DNA of 64,000 bases from Streptomyces sp. NBC_00162 (GTDB lineage Bacteria; Actinomycetota; Actinomycetes; Streptomycetales; Streptomycetaceae): NCBI RefSeq assembly GCF_024611995.1, contig NZ_CP102509.1:3100001-3164000 (forward strand), read 5' to 3'. The notes beneath the pieces are model-generated. The model saw nothing but the letters and a program-made list of their open reading frames with translations, was not told the DNA's origin and searched no databases. Positions 40,887 to 48,003 of this stretch are shown piece by piece (the first letter of the stretch is position 1; every line of letters starts with the position of its first letter). The position numbers and the translations under genes are program-made.

Positions 40887-41420
40887 ATGATCCACCCGCT
40901 TCGTCCGCACCGCCGCCGGATCGTGGCCCTGGCCTCCGGCATCCTGCTCACCGCCGGGCTCTCGCTCGCGGCGCCGGCCTCGGCCGCCGGAATCACCGCC
41001 ACCCGCACCGAGACCCAGCCCCAGACCCCGCTCGTCGTCAATGCCCGCTGGGGCGGGCACGCCACGTACGACCGGATCGTCATCGACCTGCAGGGGTTCG
41101 TCCCCGGGGTGACCGTCACCGCCGTCCCACGACTGATCCAGGACGGGTCCGGCAAGCCGGTACCGCTGGCCGGGAACTACTTCCTGGAGATCCGCCTCAA
41201 CCCCGCCGCCGCGCACAACGACGCGGGCGAGAGCGTCTACCACGGGCCCACGCTGCAGAAGATCTACCTCAGCAAGCTCAAGGGCCTCGCCAAGACCGGC
41301 GACTTCGAGGGGTACGTGACCTTCGGCGCCGCCTTCGACACCGTGCCGTACTACCGCACCTTCGCCCTGCACTCGCCGGAACGGTTCGTCGTGGACATCG
41401 CGCACGCGAACCAGTGCTGA
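40887..41420 (+). CDS. Secreted AMIN-like-domain protein
   Basis: About 177 residues. The signal peptide (basic HPLRPHRRR, hydrophobic IVALASGILLTAGLSLA, cleavage after APASA) is followed by one beta-rich domain. That domain has VVNARWGGHATYDRIVIDLQG, YFLEIRLNPA, GDFEGYVTFGAAFD and ends SPERFVVDIAH. This pattern matches the AMIN-like domain found in secreted Streptomyces proteins, thought to localise to the envelope. The ATG at 40887 has GAGGGGA 4-5 nt upstream; an earlier in-frame ATG at 40854 is less likely. The gene is single and flanked by terminators. Confidence 0.85.
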   Translation: MIHPLRPHRRRIVALASGILLTAGLSLAAPASAAGITATRTETQPQTPLVVNARWGGHATYDRIVIDLQGFVPGVTVTAVPRLIQDGSGKPVPLAGNYFLEIRLNPAAAHNDAGESVYHGPTLQKIYLSKLKGLAKTGDFEGYVTFGAAFDTVPYYRTFALHSPERFVVDIAHANQC

Positions 41421-41424
41421 CCAC

Positions 41425-41452
41425 GGGCCCGGGGCGGCCGCGCCCCGGGCCC
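41425..41452. terminator. Bidirectional terminator
   Basis: GGGCCCGGGGCG and CGCCCCGGGCCC form a perfect 12-bp stem around four bases between the stop of the secreted AMIN-like gene (plus) and the end of the SGNH hydrolase remnant (minus). Confidence 0.8.
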
Positions 41453-41459
41453 CGTACGG

Positions 41460-41957
41460 TCAGGCAGCCGGGCGGATCCGCATCCGGCCCGGATCCCCGT
41501 CGCCGAACCAGTCCTGGGTGCAGGACCGGCGGCCCGGAGCGGCCGCGGCCACCAGGCCGAGGCATGCCGCCGTCGCCCGCTGCCCATGGGCGTTGGGGTG
41601 CATGGACTCGTCCAGCGTGCCCTGGGTGTTGACGTAGTACAGGAAGCGGAACCACTCGTGCTCACGCGGGTCCGGGCCGCCCTGGCCCACCTGCTCCGTG
41701 CCCAGCGAGCACACCTCGTGCCCGGCCAGCGCGTCACGCAGGTCCAGGTAGTCGGTGCCGCGCGCGCCGGCCACCGCCTTGACCATGTCGCCGATCTTCG
41801 GGACGAGCGTGTACGCCGCCCAGTCCGCGTCCCGGTCGTCGAAGGGGCAGCCGTCCTTGAACATCCGGTCCATCGCCACGGCGACGGTGGGCCCGGAGGG
41901 GGTGGCGGCCGAGGCCTCGGGGGCGGTCAGTCCGGCCAGCCCGAGCAGTTCGCGCGG
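41460..41957 (-). pseudogene. Remnant of a secreted SGNH/GDSL hydrolase gene
   Basis: The frame downstream of a stop codon at 41958-41960 reads as the end of a signal peptide (ELLGLAGLTAPEASAATP), then PTVAVAM, and then directly the C-terminal third of a Streptomyces SGNH hydrolase. That part has KDGCPFDDRDADWAAYTLVPKIGDM, a late LDESMHPNAHGQ with the block-V His, and CTQDWFGDGD. The block-I GDS nucleophile region and the middle of the enzyme are missing. No start codon with a ribosome-binding site precedes the signal-like part, so the gene lacks its 5' end and has an internal deletion. An ATG at 41879 could only make a 139-residue inactive fragment. Confidence 0.65.
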
Positions 41958-42047
41958 TTACGCGCGGCTGCGCGGCCGCTGCTGGCCCGGCTGGAGTGGG
42001 CGCTGGCGGAGGTGCCGGTGTAGCCGGCGGTGGAACTGCCCGGGTGG

Positions 42048-42761
42048 CTACCGGTGTTCGGGGTTCGGGAAGTCGAAGCGGCAGCCCGCGTCCCACAGCG
42101 AGCGCTGGTTCCCGTGTGCCGGGACGCCGCCCGAGCGCTTGAGCAGGGTGGCCAGGTGCATCAGGTTCCACGACATGAAGGCCGTGTTCCGGTTGGTGAA
42201 GTCGTTCTCGGGGCCGCCCGAGCCCGCGTCGAGGTAGGAGGGCCCCGGCCCGGCCTCGCCGATCCAGCCGGCGTCGGCCTGCGGGGGGATCGTGTAGCCG
42301 AGGTGCTGGAGGCTGTAGAGGATGTTCATGGCGCAGTGTTTGACGCCGTCCTCGTTGCCGGTGATCAGCGCGCCGCCGACGCGCCCGTAGTAGGCGTACT
42401 GGCCCCGGTCGTTCAGGACCGAGGAGCAGGCGTAGAGCCGCTCGATGACCTGTTTCATCACGGAGCTGTTGTCGCCGAGCCAGATCGGGCCGCACAGGAC
42501 GAGGATGTCGGCGTCCATGATCTGGCTGTAGAGGACCGGCCACTGGTCGCTCTCCCAGCCGTGCTCGGTCATGTCCGGCCAGACGCCGGTCGCGATGTCG
42601 TGGTCGACGGCGCGGATCAGCGAGGTCCGGACGCCCGCCGCCGTCATGACCGCGCGGCTCTTGTCGATCAGGCCCTCGGTGTTGCTGGTCTCGGGCGAGC
42701 GCTTGAGCGTGCAGTTCACGTAGACGGCGGTCAGGTCTGAGTAGTCGTAGTCGGCAGCCAC
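42048..42761 (-). CDS. Flavodoxin-fold NAD(P)H-dependent FMN reductase-like protein
   Basis: About 237 residues. The flavodoxin-like fold opens with LTAVYVNCTLKRSPETSNTEGLIDKS, the phosphate-binding loop of NADPH-dependent FMN reductases. DADILVLCGPIWLGDNSSVMKQVIERL, then GGALITGNEDGVKHCAMNIL, complete the core. It should reduce FMN or a quinone. The GTG at 42761 (VAADYDYSDL) is preferred to in-frame starts further upstream that add an Ala/Pro-rich leader. It diverges from the PadR regulator gene 110 bp away, which may control it. Confidence 0.87.
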   Translation of the reverse strand: MAADYDYSDLTAVYVNCTLKRSPETSNTEGLIDKSRAVMTAAGVRTSLIRAVDHDIATGVWPDMTEHGWESDQWPVLYSQIMDADILVLCGPIWLGDNSSVMKQVIERLYACSSVLNDRGQYAYYGRVGGALITGNEDGVKHCAMNILYSLQHLGYTIPPQADAGWIGEAGPGPSYLDAGSGGPENDFTNRNTAFMSWNLMHLATLLKRSGGVPAHGNQRSLWDAGCRFDFPNPEHR

Positions 42762-42871
42762 GGTCCCAGCCTCTGCGGGCGGCGGCGCAGCCGCCACCCG
42801 GCCGCGCCCGTACGGGGCCGGGTTGTCACGGCAGACGCCTGGGCTCCGCGGGGCGTCCCTAGGATGGCGTC

Positions 42872-43432
42872 ATGTCGCTCCCCCACGCCATCCTCACCGC
42901 CCTGCTCGAGAAGCCCTCGTCCGGGCTGGAGCTGACCCGGCGGTTCGACAGGTCGATCGGGTACTTCTGGTCCGCGACGCACCAGCAGATCTACCGCGAG
43001 CTCGGCCGGCTCGAGGAGTCCGGGCTGATCCGGGCCCTGCCGAGCGAGGTGCCCGTACGGGGGCAGAAGAAGGAGTACGAGGTCCTGGCCGCGGGCAGCG
43101 CGGAACTGGCGCGCTGGGTCGGCGAGAGCCAGGACCCCAAGCCGATGCGCGATCCCCTGCTGCTGCGCATCCGCGCGGCGGGCGTGGTCGGACCGCAGGG
43201 GCTCGGCCCCGAGCTGCGGCGCCATCTGGAGCTGCACCGGCGGCAGCTGGCGCAGTACGGGGCGATCGAGGAGAAGGACTTCCCGCCGGAGCGCGACGCC
43301 GTGGAGGACCGGCTGCGCCGCTTGGTCCTGCACGGCGGGATCGCCCTGGAGATGTTCTGGCTGCACTGGCTGGAGGAGGCCCTGGCCGAGGTCGAGGACA
43401 TGACGGCCGGCGGACCCGGCTCCGGGGCATGA
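42872..43432 (+). CDS. PadR family transcriptional regulator
   Basis: 186 residues. The winged helix-turn-helix N-terminus has LPHAILTALLEKPSSGLELTRRFDRSIGYFWSATHQQIYRELGRLEESGLIRA, written here only as the family landmark (residues 2-54), and the PadR_C-like helical dimerisation domain follows (LELHRRQLAQYGAIEEKDF, ALEMFWLHWLEEAL). PadR proteins repress genes for phenolic-acid or drug responses. The adjacent divergent reductase is the most likely target. A G/C-rich hairpin follows the stop. Confidence 0.92.
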   Translation: MSLPHAILTALLEKPSSGLELTRRFDRSIGYFWSATHQQIYRELGRLEESGLIRALPSEVPVRGQKKEYEVLAAGSAELARWVGESQDPKPMRDPLLLRIRAAGVVGPQGLGPELRRHLELHRRQLAQYGAIEEKDFPPERDAVEDRLRRLVLHGGIALEMFWLHWLEEALAEVEDMTAGGPGSGA

Positions 43433-43472
43433 CCGCGCCCCCGCCCCGGCAGGGGGGCGGGGGCGGCGCGGG
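43433..43472. terminator. G/C-rich hairpin after the PadR gene
   Basis: CCGCGCCCCCGCCCC pairs with GGGGCGGGGG-CGGCGCGG, with one or two bulges, immediately after the PadR stop and 15 bp before the stop of the convergent EF-hand gene. It is likely used from both sides. Confidence 0.6.
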
Positions 43473-43487
43473 ACCTGCCTGCGGGAC

Positions 43488-43700
43488 CTACTTGTTGAGG
43501 GCGGCCCAGAACTCGTCGAAGCTCAGCAGGCCGTCGCCGTTGGCGTCCTTGGCGGCGAGCACGGCGTCCGCGACCGCACCGGTGACGTAGGCGTCACCCA
43601 TGGCCTTCATGGCCGCGCTGTACTCGTCGGCCGTGATGAAGCCGTCACCGTTCACGTCGAACTTGTTGAACGTCGCCCGTGCGCTCTCGATGTCCGCCAC
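43488..43700 (-). CDS. Small two-EF-hand calcium-binding protein
   Basis: 70 residues with two canonical EF-hand loops, DVNGDGFITADE and DANGDGLLSFDE, each with the Asp/Asn/Asp...Glu ligand spacing. No signal peptide or other domain is present, so it is a cytoplasmic calmodulin-like sensor or buffer of the Streptomyces Cab (CabD-like) type. The GTG at 43700 (VADIESARATFNKFD) has AAGGGG upstream; the frame is open further upstream but without family resemblance. Confidence 0.93.
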   Translation of the reverse strand: MADIESARATFNKFDVNGDGFITADEYSAAMKAMGDAYVTGAVADAVLAAKDANGDGLLSFDEFWAALNK

Positions 43701-43806
43701 TGGGTCCACCCCTTCTTGGTGCTTGTTGACCGGCTCAGGGTAGCCGCCCCGTGCACGGACCCCCGCTCCGGGTCCCGTTCGGGCGGCAGATAGATATTCA
43801 ATTACC

Positions 43807-43823
43807 CTTCCGCAATGCGGAAG
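43807..43823. promoter_or_regulatory. Palindrome in the AT-rich region upstream of the cyclodipeptide synthase gene
   Basis: CTTCCGC-AAT-GCGGAAG is a perfect 7+7 palindrome in an AT-rich block (about 43790-43850) that contrasts with the surrounding GC-rich DNA. It lies about 130 bp upstream of the cyclodipeptide synthase start and could be an operator. No regulator gene is adjacent other than PadR, so the assignment is tentative. Confidence 0.35.
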
Positions 43824-43954
43824 CGATAATTCCAGCCAATAAATCCAGCCCGGACTTGTCACGCTCCGGGACCACGGCATAACGTAACGACATTGCCGCC
43901 ACACCAGGAGCGCAGGGCTCCCAGGGACAAGCGGCAACAAGGGCGATCACACAG

Positions 43955-44740
43955 GTGACGATCACAGCTGACGCATCATTCGAAGTTCTGCCCTTCACCC
44001 GCACTTGCCGCCATATCTGGGAAGACGGCGACCATGTGCTCATCGGAGTGAGTCCTGGAAACAGCTACTTCAGTTCCGAGCGCATCAGCAGCCTCGCCCA
44101 GTGGGCCACGACCCGCTTCGCGCAGGTCGACTTCGTCTACGCAGACCTCCACGTGGACCGGATGTTCGCCGCTTTCGGCTACACCCGGGAACATGCGGAG
44201 AAGCGCGCCACGAAGGAGATCAAGGCGGTCCGGAGGAGGATTCTCAAGGGCGTGGAGGAATCAGGACCTCCACAGGCCGAAATCCGCGTGAGGGCACTTT
44301 CGGAGTTCCAGGAGAACCCCGTTTACCAACTACTGCACCGGCGCGTACTGCATTTCCTGGCGACCGACGACGAATTCCGCAAGGGCTGCGAGAAAATGGC
44401 CCTGCACTTTGTCGGCTCCAAGTTGCCGGAAGGTGAATCGATCACAGACGCGCAGTTGCAGGTCTGTTTCGATTACATGGCGGCCGAGCTGCCGTTCTTC
44501 GTGGACACCCCGAGCATTCTCGACGTGCCGTCCTCGGTGGCGGCCTACCACGTCAAGATGCCGCTGACCGATGTCCTCTTCGCCCGCGGCGGGGGCCTGC
44601 GCGCGACCCGCAACCAGGCCTATGCCGTCGTCCGGCCCGAGGCCGCAGCCGCCGAGCGCCCCCCGGTCTCCGGGACCGCCGGGAACCACGTGGACCACGC
44701 ACCGACCGAAAGGACCGTCGATGAGCGTCGAGCAGCTTGA
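43955..44740 (+). CDS. tRNA-dependent cyclodipeptide synthase (Rv2275-like, NYH type)
   Basis: 261 residues. The catalytic Ser33 and Asn36 lie in GVSPGNSYFS; Tyr174 and Glu178 lie in FDYMAAELPFFVDTPSIL; Tyr198-His199 lie in AAYHVKMPL. These are the AlbC Ser37, Asn40, Tyr178, Glu182 and Tyr202-His203 equivalents, placing it in the NYH subfamily. A basic helix (about 83-100, rich in Lys/Arg) fits tRNA binding. It joins two aminoacyl-tRNAs into a cyclic dipeptide in the cytoplasm. VDFVYADLHV, SEFQENPVYQ and ARGGGLRATRNQAYAVV resemble M. tuberculosis Rv2275, the cyclo(Tyr-Tyr) synthase, so Tyr-Tyr is the leading product guess. It overlaps the P450 gene by 20 bp. Codon use is less GC-biased than its neighbours. 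Confidence 0.94.
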   Translation: MTITADASFEVLPFTRTCRHIWEDGDHVLIGVSPGNSYFSSERISSLAQWATTRFAQVDFVYADLHVDRMFAAFGYTREHAEKRATKEIKAVRRRILKGVEESGPPQAEIRVRALSEFQENPVYQLLHRRVLHFLATDDEFRKGCEKMALHFVGSKLPEGESITDAQLQVCFDYMAAELPFFVDTPSILDVPSSVAAYHVKMPLTDVLFARGGGLRATRNQAYAVVRPEAAAAERPPVSGTAGNHVDHAPTERTVDERRAA

Positions 44741-45962
44741 GGGCCGGGAGGGCCGGGAGCGGCAGCCGCTCCTCGACTTCCCGCTCTCGCGGCGCGGTGA
44801 CGTGCTCCCGGAGGAGTGCGGCTGGCTGCGCGAGAAGGCGCCGGTCGCCAAGGTCCGTACCCTCACCGGGGACCCGGCCTGGCTGGTGAGCAGCTACGCG
44901 CTGGCCAAGCAGGTGCTGGAGGACGAGCGGTTCAGCCTCAAGGACACGGCGAACGCCGGTGTGCCGCGCCAGTACGCGCTGACGATCCCGCCCGAGGTCG
45001 TCAACAACATGGGCAACATCAACAGCGCGGGCCTGCGCAACGCCGTGATGAAGGCGCTCAACCCGCGCCAGAAGGGGCTCCAGGACCGGCTGCGCGCCAC
45101 GGCGGGCGAGCTCATCGACCAGCTGGTCGCCGAGGGCGGTCCGGCCGACCTCCGGGCGGGGTTCGCCGACCCCTTCTCGGCGGCGCTGCACTGCCAGGTG
45201 CTCGGGGTGCCATTCGAGGACTGGCGGCGGCTGATGTCGGGGCTGGACGTCGCGTTCATGACCGCGCGCGAGCCGTTCGCCGACTCGGCCCTCAACTGGT
45301 ACAAGGACGTGGGCTACTTCGCCGAACAGCTGAACGTTCAGCTCGCCCTGCCTGCCGAGGAGCGTACGGGGCTCCTCGGCAGGTTCGCCGGGCTGAAGGA
45401 GGCGGACCCGGAGTCGGCGCACCTGACCGACGACATGTTCGCGACGGTCGCCGTCTCGCTCTTCGGCGCGGGCGCGGTCTCCACCTCCGCGTTCCTGGTC
45501 CTCGCCGTCCTCGCGCTGCTCCAGCGGCCCGAGCTCATCGGCTACCTGCGCAAGCACCCCGAGCGCATGGGCAAGGCGGTCGACGAGCTGCTGCGCTGGA
45601 ACCTGTCCGTGGGCGACGGCCTGCCGCGCATCGCACTGGCCGACATCCAGGTCGGCGACGTCCTGGTGAAGGAGGGCGAGCTCGTCCTCGTCCTTCTGGA
45701 GGGGGCCAACTTCGACCCGGAGGCCTTCGAGAACCCGGACGAGCTGAACCTGGAGCGCGAGAGCCCCAACGCCCACCTCGCCTTCGGCGCGGGACGGCAC
45801 TTCTGCCCGGCCTCCGCGCTGGGCCGGGCGCACGCCGAGATCGCCCTGGAGGTGCTGGTCGAGCGGCTGTCCGGGCTGCGCCTCGCGGTGCCGGCGGAGA
45901 ACCTGGTCTGGCGCACCGGCTTCATCAAGCGGCTGCCGGAACGGCTCCCGGTCGCCTGGTAA
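44721..45962 (+). CDS. CYP121-family cytochrome P450 (cyclodipeptide-modifying)
   Basis: 413 residues. The heme-thiolate loop FGAGRHFCPASALGR has Cys362, and the ExxR motif is ELLR (289-292). The I helix reads FGAGAVSTSAF (248-258), lacking the usual acid-Thr pair, exactly as CYP121 does (GAGVIST). PPEVVNNMGNI, NLSVGDGLPR, ELVLVLLEGANFDPE and LVWRT are also shared with M. tuberculosis CYP121A1 as I recall it. CYP121 couples the two tyrosine rings of cyclo(Tyr-Tyr) to give mycocyclosin, and its gene sits next to the synthase gene there too. The ATG at 44721 has AAGGA and overlaps the synthase gene. No ferredoxin or reductase gene is adjacent. Confidence 0.94.
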   Translation: MSVEQLEGREGRERQPLLDFPLSRRGDVLPEECGWLREKAPVAKVRTLTGDPAWLVSSYALAKQVLEDERFSLKDTANAGVPRQYALTIPPEVVNNMGNINSAGLRNAVMKALNPRQKGLQDRLRATAGELIDQLVAEGGPADLRAGFADPFSAALHCQVLGVPFEDWRRLMSGLDVAFMTAREPFADSALNWYKDVGYFAEQLNVQLALPAEERTGLLGRFAGLKEADPESAHLTDDMFATVAVSLFGAGAVSTSAFLVLAVLALLQRPELIGYLRKHPERMGKAVDELLRWNLSVGDGLPRIALADIQVGDVLVKEGELVLVLLEGANFDPEAFENPDELNLERESPNAHLAFGAGRHFCPASALGRAHAEIALEVLVERLSGLRLAVPAENLVWRTGFIKRLPERLPVAW

Positions 45963-45979
45963 GGCGCACCGGCGGACGT

Positions 45980-46008
45980 GTCCCGGGAGCTGTGCGAGCT
46001 CCCGGGGC
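45980..46008. terminator. Terminator between the P450 gene and the beta-propeller gene
   Basis: GTCCCGGGAGCT and AGCTCCCGGGGC form a 12-bp stem (one G-U pair) around five bases, between convergent stops at 45962 and 46022. Confidence 0.8.
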
Positions 46009-46021
46009 ACTGCCGTGTCCG

Positions 46022-47209
46022 CTACCGGAAGATGCCGGTGTGGCCGAGCGAGTAGCGGCCGGGCTGCGGGTACACGGCGAGGCCGTGCGGGCCGCCGCCG
46101 ACCGGGATCCGGGCGAGCTCCTTGCCGGTCGCGGTGTCGATCGCGTAGACCTCGGAGTTGTAGCGGCCCGAGAGCCACAGCACCTTGCCGTCGGCGGAGA
46201 CGCCGCCCATGTCCGGGCTGCCGCCGTCGGGCAGCGTCCACTTCTTGGTGAGCTTGTTCTGCGGGAAGTTGAAGACCGAGATGGTGCCTTCGCCGCGGTT
46301 GGAGACGTACATCTCCTTGGAGTCGCGGCTCACGTACAGGCCGTGACAGCCCTTTCCGGTCGGCAGCAGCTTCGGGACCTCGAAGGTGTCACCGCTGAGC
46401 ACCCACATCCCGTGCGCCATCATGTCCGCGACGTAGAAGGTCTTTCCGTCCGGGGAGACCTTGACGTCCTGGGGCATCGCGCCCTCGAACGGCAGTTTCT
46501 GCTGGCCGATGACCTCCATCTTCTCGGTGTCGACCTTGAGGAGTTCGCCGGAGAACTCGCAACTCACGATGAAGTAGCGGCCGTCGGCGGAGAAGTCCGC
46601 GTGGTTGACGCCATAACAGGTCACTGGGACGGTTTTCACCCGGTCCATCGTGTGCGGATCGCGGAAGACCAGCTCTTTGTCCATCGAGGCCATGACGATC
46701 GCGTACTTGCCGTTCGGCGTGAAGTACAGGTTGTACGGGTCGTGCACCTCGACGGGCTGTCCGGCCTCCCCGGTGGCCGGATTGATCGGGGTGAGCGTGT
46801 GGCCGCGGTTGTTGTTGACCCACAGGGTCTTCAGGTCCCAGGAGGGCACCACGTGCTGGGGCTGGACGCCGACCGGGATGGTGTCGATGACCTGGTAGGT
46901 CACCGGGTCGATGACGGACACCGTGTTGGAGTTGGTGTTCGGCACGTAGACGCGGGACGGGAAGTCCTTGACCACCGGGGAGAGTTTGTTCGGCCGGTCC
47001 GCCGCGTACACGTCGTTCGGATCGAGCAGCGGGGGCATTCCGGCCAGACCCGGCGGGGCGGCCGGGACGGCCTTGGGCGGTTGGGCCGGGCCCTTGGTGC
47101 CGAGCGCCTCGGCGGGTCCCTTGTCGGCCGATCCGCAGCCGGCCAGGGCGGCGAGGACCAGACCGGCCAGCAGCACGGCGGCCTTCCGGGGAAGGCAGGT
47201 GGTCTTCAT
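46022..47209 (-). CDS. YVTN/NHL-type beta-propeller lipoprotein
   Basis: 395 residues. The lipoprotein signal (PRKAAVLLAGLVLAALAGC) ends in a lipobox with Cys near residue 26. The mature part is a seven-bladed propeller of YVTN-type repeats: VYVPNTNSNTVSVIDPVTYQV, LWVNNNRGHTLTPINPATGE, TFYVADMMAHGMWVLSGD, MYVSNRGEGTISVFNFPQ, WLSGRYNSEVYAIDTATGK. Such proteins are extracellular binding or scaffold proteins; no catalytic residues are evident. It overlaps the upstream deacetylase-like gene by 4 bp, so the two are coupled and probably work together at the cell surface. Confidence 0.9.
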   Translation of the reverse strand: MKTTCLPRKAAVLLAGLVLAALAGCGSADKGPAEALGTKGPAQPPKAVPAAPPGLAGMPPLLDPNDVYAADRPNKLSPVVKDFPSRVYVPNTNSNTVSVIDPVTYQVIDTIPVGVQPQHVVPSWDLKTLWVNNNRGHTLTPINPATGEAGQPVEVHDPYNLYFTPNGKYAIVMASMDKELVFRDPHTMDRVKTVPVTCYGVNHADFSADGRYFIVSCEFSGELLKVDTEKMEVIGQQKLPFEGAMPQDVKVSPDGKTFYVADMMAHGMWVLSGDTFEVPKLLPTGKGCHGLYVSRDSKEMYVSNRGEGTISVFNFPQNKLTKKWTLPDGGSPDMGGVSADGKVLWLSGRYNSEVYAIDTATGKELARIPVGGGPHGLAVYPQPGRYSLGHTGIFR

Positions 47210-48003
47210 GGCGTCAGCAGCTCCGTGGTGGTCACCGCGCGCAGCTTGCGGCGCGCGAGTTCTTCGAGGAGGGGCGGCATCGCGTCGACCGTGTCCGCGT
47301 AGCCGAAGTGCAGGCTCACCACCGATCCGGGTCGGATCGTCCCGGTGACGGTGCGGGTGACGGCCGCGGCACCGGGCGAGGTGAAGTCGAGGGAGTCCAC
47401 GTCGTACGAGAGGACGTGCGGATAGCCGGCCCGCTGGGCCAGTTTCCGGACGAGCGGGGTGGCGTACTGGGCCTGGGAGGGCCGGAACCAGGTGCCGATG
47501 GAGCCCGTGAGCCGCTTGAGCCGCTGGGCGCAGCCGGTGATCTCGGCGTAGGCCTCCGCCTCGGGCATGTCGTTGATCGCGAGGTGGCGCTGGGTGTGGT
47601 TGCCGAGATCGTGACCGCCGTCGAGGATCCGGCGGGCCAGGTCCGGGTGGGCGTCGAGCCAGCCGCCGATCGCCAGTACGGTGACCCGCGCGCCCGCTCT
47701 CTCGGCCTCGGCCAGTACCGCCCGGGCGATGGCGGGTTCCCCGTTGCCGTGGAAGGTCAGGGCGACCCGGGGGCGGTCGCGCGGACCGTGGGCGATCTCG
47801 ACGGGCTGTCCGGGGTACCGGCGCGGGACGGCCGGGGCCGCCTCGGCCGGCCGGGCCGGTCTGGCGGGACCGGGGGGTGCGGCGGAGGGCGAGGTGGCGG
47901 GGCGGCCCGATCCGCAGGCGGCGGTGAGGCCGGCCACGGCGACGCCGGCCGTGCCGAGACTGGCCGCGCGCAGGACCGCGCGGCGGCCTGGATGTGAGAG
48001 CAC
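47206..48003 (-). CDS. Polysaccharide-deacetylase-fold lipoprotein with altered catalytic motifs
   Basis: 265 residues. A Tat-like lipoprotein signal (GRRAVLRAASLGTAGVAVAG, then LTAAC) is followed by a Pro/Ala linker and a NodB-homology domain. Motif 1, normally TFDDG, reads TFHGNG here. Motif 2 is kept (GNHTQRH). Motif 3 is FRPSQAQY rather than R-x-P-x-G. A late LSYDVDSLDF and SLHFG fit motifs 4 and 5. The loss of the catalytic/metal Asp in motif 1 suggests a changed metal site, altered chemistry or a binding-only role. The GTG start at 48003 opens a two-gene operon with the beta-propeller lipoprotein. Confidence 0.87.
   Translation of the reverse strand: MLSHPGRRAVLRAASLGTAGVAVAGLTAACGSGRPATSPSAAPPGPARPARPAEAAPAVPRRYPGQPVEIAHGPRDRPRVALTFHGNGEPAIARAVLAEAERAGARVTVLAIGGWLDAHPDLARRILDGGHDLGNHTQRHLAINDMPEAEAYAEITGCAQRLKRLTGSIGTWFRPSQAQYATPLVRKLAQRAGYPHVLSYDVDSLDFTSPGAAAVTRTVTGTIRPGSVVSLHFGYADTVDAMPPLLEELARRKLRAVTTTELLTP

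Noticed and set aside
41460..41879. The SGNH hydrolase end as an intact 139-residue gene
   Set aside because: The upstream frame still encodes a signal-peptide end and block I start, while the catalytic GDS region is absent. A remnant gene explains this better.
42872..45962. A larger biosynthetic cluster including the PadR, reductase and EF-hand genes with the cyclodipeptide synthase
   Set aside because: The EF-hand gene points the other way and is separated by terminators, and the reductase-PadR pair forms its own divergent unit. Only the synthase and P450 genes overlap and clearly belong together.
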